Below, one piece after another: positions 62,583 through 64,000 of a stretch of DNA of 64,000 bases. This DNA comes from DATARN01 sp963851105. GTDB lineage: Bacteria > Actinomycetota > Acidimicrobiia > Acidimicrobiales > Palsa-688. Both the position numbers and the translations under genes were made by a program. The stretch is taken from positions 496,001 through 560,000 of the forward strand of contig CAWKNP010000002.1 of the NCBI GenBank assembly GCA_963851105.1, read 5' to 3'. Every line of letters begins with the position of its first letter. The stretch's first letter is position 1. Below the pieces are notes generated by a model, which saw only the letters and a program-made list of their open reading frames with translations, did no database searches and was not told the origin of the DNA.

Positions 62583-62756
62583 GGCGGCTCCTCCAGATTC
62601 GGAACAAATTCGGTGACGATGTCACCTGTTTTGACGCAGGCGCCACTCGGAAGTCATCGGTCCCCGCCGGGTCCCACCACCCCGAGGTTTCGCCAGGGGT
62701 GGGGACGCCCCATGATGGGGTACGTGTCTTCCGTCTCAACGGCCGATCGGCCCTAG

Positions 62757-62933
62757 ATGGCCGTCGCCGACACCATTGTGTGCGTGGACTGCGGCGGCCC
62801 GTGCGCCCGCCAACCATTCGATCCCCCGGAGCTGGGGTGGCAGCGCGGGGACGTGGTGCGGTACCGCTGCCGGGATTGTGCCGACATGTGGTACCTCGAG
62901 GTCACCGACGAGGACCTTGACGATGACGCCTGA
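62757..62933 (+). CDS. 58-residue zinc-ribbon-like protein
   Basis: A short protein with paired Cys motifs: CVDCGGPC and YRCRDCADMWYLEVTD, i.e. a CxxC pair at each end, fitting a zinc ribbon. The end is acidic (DEDLDDDA). Such micro-zinc-ribbons often bind RNA polymerase or ribosomes in actinobacteria, but this one is not recognised. Confidence 0.55.
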   Translation: MAVADTIVCVDCGGPCARQPFDPPELGWQRGDVVRYRCRDCADMWYLEVTDEDLDDDA

Positions 62934-63034
62934 ATGGGTCGGTCGGGAGCGGCGAGGCTCAGGGCGTGACGGTGATCGGGACGAAGGCTCGCGAGGGCGC
63001 GAGCCGGCGGGGCCGGCGACTCGAGGGTGCGCCG

Positions 63035-63040
63035 TAGGCT
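63035..63040 (+). promoter_or_regulatory. Candidate -10 TAGGCT of the kinase-fold gene
   Basis: TAGGCT ends 8 bases before the GTG at 63049, matching the leaderless pattern of thyX, which uses the same hexamer. Confidence 0.4.
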
Positions 63041-63048
63041 CGCTCGCG

Positions 63049-64000
63049 GTGGCATCCGATGTTGCAGTTGACGGCCCCCGTCAGGATCGCTCCGATCAGG
63101 GCCGTTTCGACCGCCACGCGGCCGTTTCTCGGGCCCTGGCGAGACTGAGCGACCGAGATCTGCGCCGCCTGGTCGACGAAGCATCGGTCATCGGGTCAGG
63201 CATCGGCGGCACGTCGATGTTGCTCACCGTCGCGGACACGCCCGTTTTCGTGAAATGCATTCCCCTGACCGACCTCGAGCGCCACCGCGACAACGTCATG
63301 ACCACCGCCAATCTCTTCGATCTGCCGGTGTGCTGCCAGTACGGCGTGGGATCGCCGTCATTCGGCGCCTGGCGGGAACTGGCCGCCAACGCCATGGCCG
63401 CGGGCTGGGTGCTCGCCGGCCATTCCCCCAGCTTCGCGTTGTTGTACCACTGGCGAGTCCTCGACCGGCCGGCGTCGGTGGCTCCGGTGAGCGAAGAGCT
63501 GGCCGACATCGAACGGGCAGTGCGGTATTGGCACGGCTCGCCGGCGGTACGACGAAGGATCGAAGCGATCGTCGATTCGTCGGCGACGGTCACCCTGTTC
63601 CTCGAGTACTTCCCACTGGCGCTCCCTGAATGGATGGCCGCGACGCTGACCGGCACCGAGGGAGAGGCGCGACGCGCGATCGCGATGGTCGAGCGGGGTC
63701 TACGAGACGACATCGCCTTCATGAACGCCGCCGGCCTATTCCATTTCGATGCCCACTTCGGGAACATCCGCACCGACGGCGACCGCCTGTACTTTGCCGA
63801 CTTCGGCCTGGCGACCTCGCCGCGCTTCGACCTTTCCGCGGGCGAGTCGAGGTTCCTCGTAACGAACATCAGTCATGACGCCTGCCACACCGTCACCAGG
63901 CTCGTCGACTGGCTGGTCACCGAGGTCGCGGGCCAACCGTACCGGGTGGCGCGCGACGACTTCATCCGCCGCTGCGCCGACGGCTACGAACCCGCTGACA
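63049..64000 (+). CDS. Protein-kinase/APH-fold protein (partial)
   Basis: The frame stays open from GTG 63049 to the right edge, giving 317 visible residues. GLFHFDAHFGNIRTDGDRLYF carries the HxDxHxxN catalytic loop and YFADFGLATSP the DFG metal loop of the kinase fold, and the N-lobe has GSGIGGTSMLLTVADTPVFVK with a nucleotide loop and Lys. This resembles aminoglycoside phosphotransferase-type and small-molecule kinases rather than Hanks Ser/Thr kinases. It is the real gene here; a long minus-strand frame (63096-63869) is its shadow. The C-terminus and substrate are not visible. Confidence 0.75.
   Translation, partial: MASDVAVDGPRQDRSDQGRFDRHAAVSRALARLSDRDLRRLVDEASVIGSGIGGTSMLLTVADTPVFVKCIPLTDLERHRDNVMTTANLFDLPVCCQYGVGSPSFGAWRELAANAMAAGWVLAGHSPSFALLYHWRVLDRPASVAPVSEELADIERAVRYWHGSPAVRRRIEAIVDSSATVTLFLEYFPLALPEWMAATLTGTEGEARRAIAMVERGLRDDIAFMNAAGLFHFDAHFGNIRTDGDRLYFADFGLATSPRFDLSAGESRFLVTNISHDACHTVTRLVDWLVTEVAGQPYRVARDDFIRRCADGYEPAD

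Noticed and set aside
63096..63869. Minus-strand open frame of 257 codons near the right edge
   Set aside because: Antisense to the kinase-fold gene, whose plus frame carries HxDxHxxN and DFG motifs.

Overview
The window is high-GC, densely coded DNA from an actinobacterium. Markers of the phylum are Pup ligase PafA with the WYL regulators PafB/PafC, a full Mce lipid importer with its own ATPase, an Lsr2-type nucleoid protein, a DUF4193 protein and an actinobacterial LexA box. The pafA-pafB-pafC, tatB-tatC-helY order matches mycobacteria, but the protein sequences, the high-affinity-type [NiFe] hydrogenase and several lineage-restricted hypotheticals point to an uncultured or little-studied Acidimicrobiia-like lineage. 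That lineage call is inference. No tRNA, rRNA, CRISPR array, insertion sequence or phage gene was seen, so this looks like core chromosome.

Layout. 1-2.7 kb: a minus-strand run of a 31-residue hydrophobic peptide, an M48 membrane protease and a membrane-anchored Ala/Pro-rich protein (cut by the left edge), divergent from an orphan OmpR-type regulator. 2.8-12.8 kb: DUF2007 protein, pafA, pafB, pafC, signal peptidase I, GDPD-type phosphodiesterase, tatB, tatC, helY and a diacylglycerol-kinase-like protein. 12.8-16.3 kb: small membrane protein, YbjQ-like protein, a double-domain ThyX homologue and a LysM transglycosylase. 16.7-27.3 kb: one mce operon (mceG, two YrbE permeases, mceA-F, Mce-associated protein), most genes joined by 4-base stop/start overlaps and closed by a strong hairpin. 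27.3-35 kb: DUF4193 protein, universal stress protein, repeat protein, GNAT, Nudix, enoyl-CoA hydratase, a 23-bp tandem repeat, an RG-rich protein, class II aldolase, TetR and an SH3-like lipoprotein. 35.7-41.8 kb: a BldC-like regulator, then a minus-strand operon of response regulator, hydrogenase small subunit, large subunit and a frameshifted hybrid histidine kinase. 42.7-46.3 kb: a lysine catabolism locus (ALDH7-type dehydrogenase, lysine 6-dehydrogenase-like, DUF1338/HglS-like). 46.4-64 kb: Hsp20-like, Lsr2-like, HAD, ABC-F, sedolisin, sulfotransferase, SOS-controlled dinB, two methyltransferases, GNAT, VOC and a kinase-fold protein cut by the right edge.

Two features run through the window. 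Many genes start with GTG or ATG only 5-9 bases after a TANNNT hexamer and have no ribosome binding site, so much of the transcription looks leaderless; this decides several starts here. Genes inside operons instead couple by ATGA, GTGA or TAGTG overlaps. Most promising for follow-up are the hydrogenase operon bracketed by a regulator and a kinase, the lysine locus, and the tiny hydrophobic peptide encoded just before a membrane metalloprotease.
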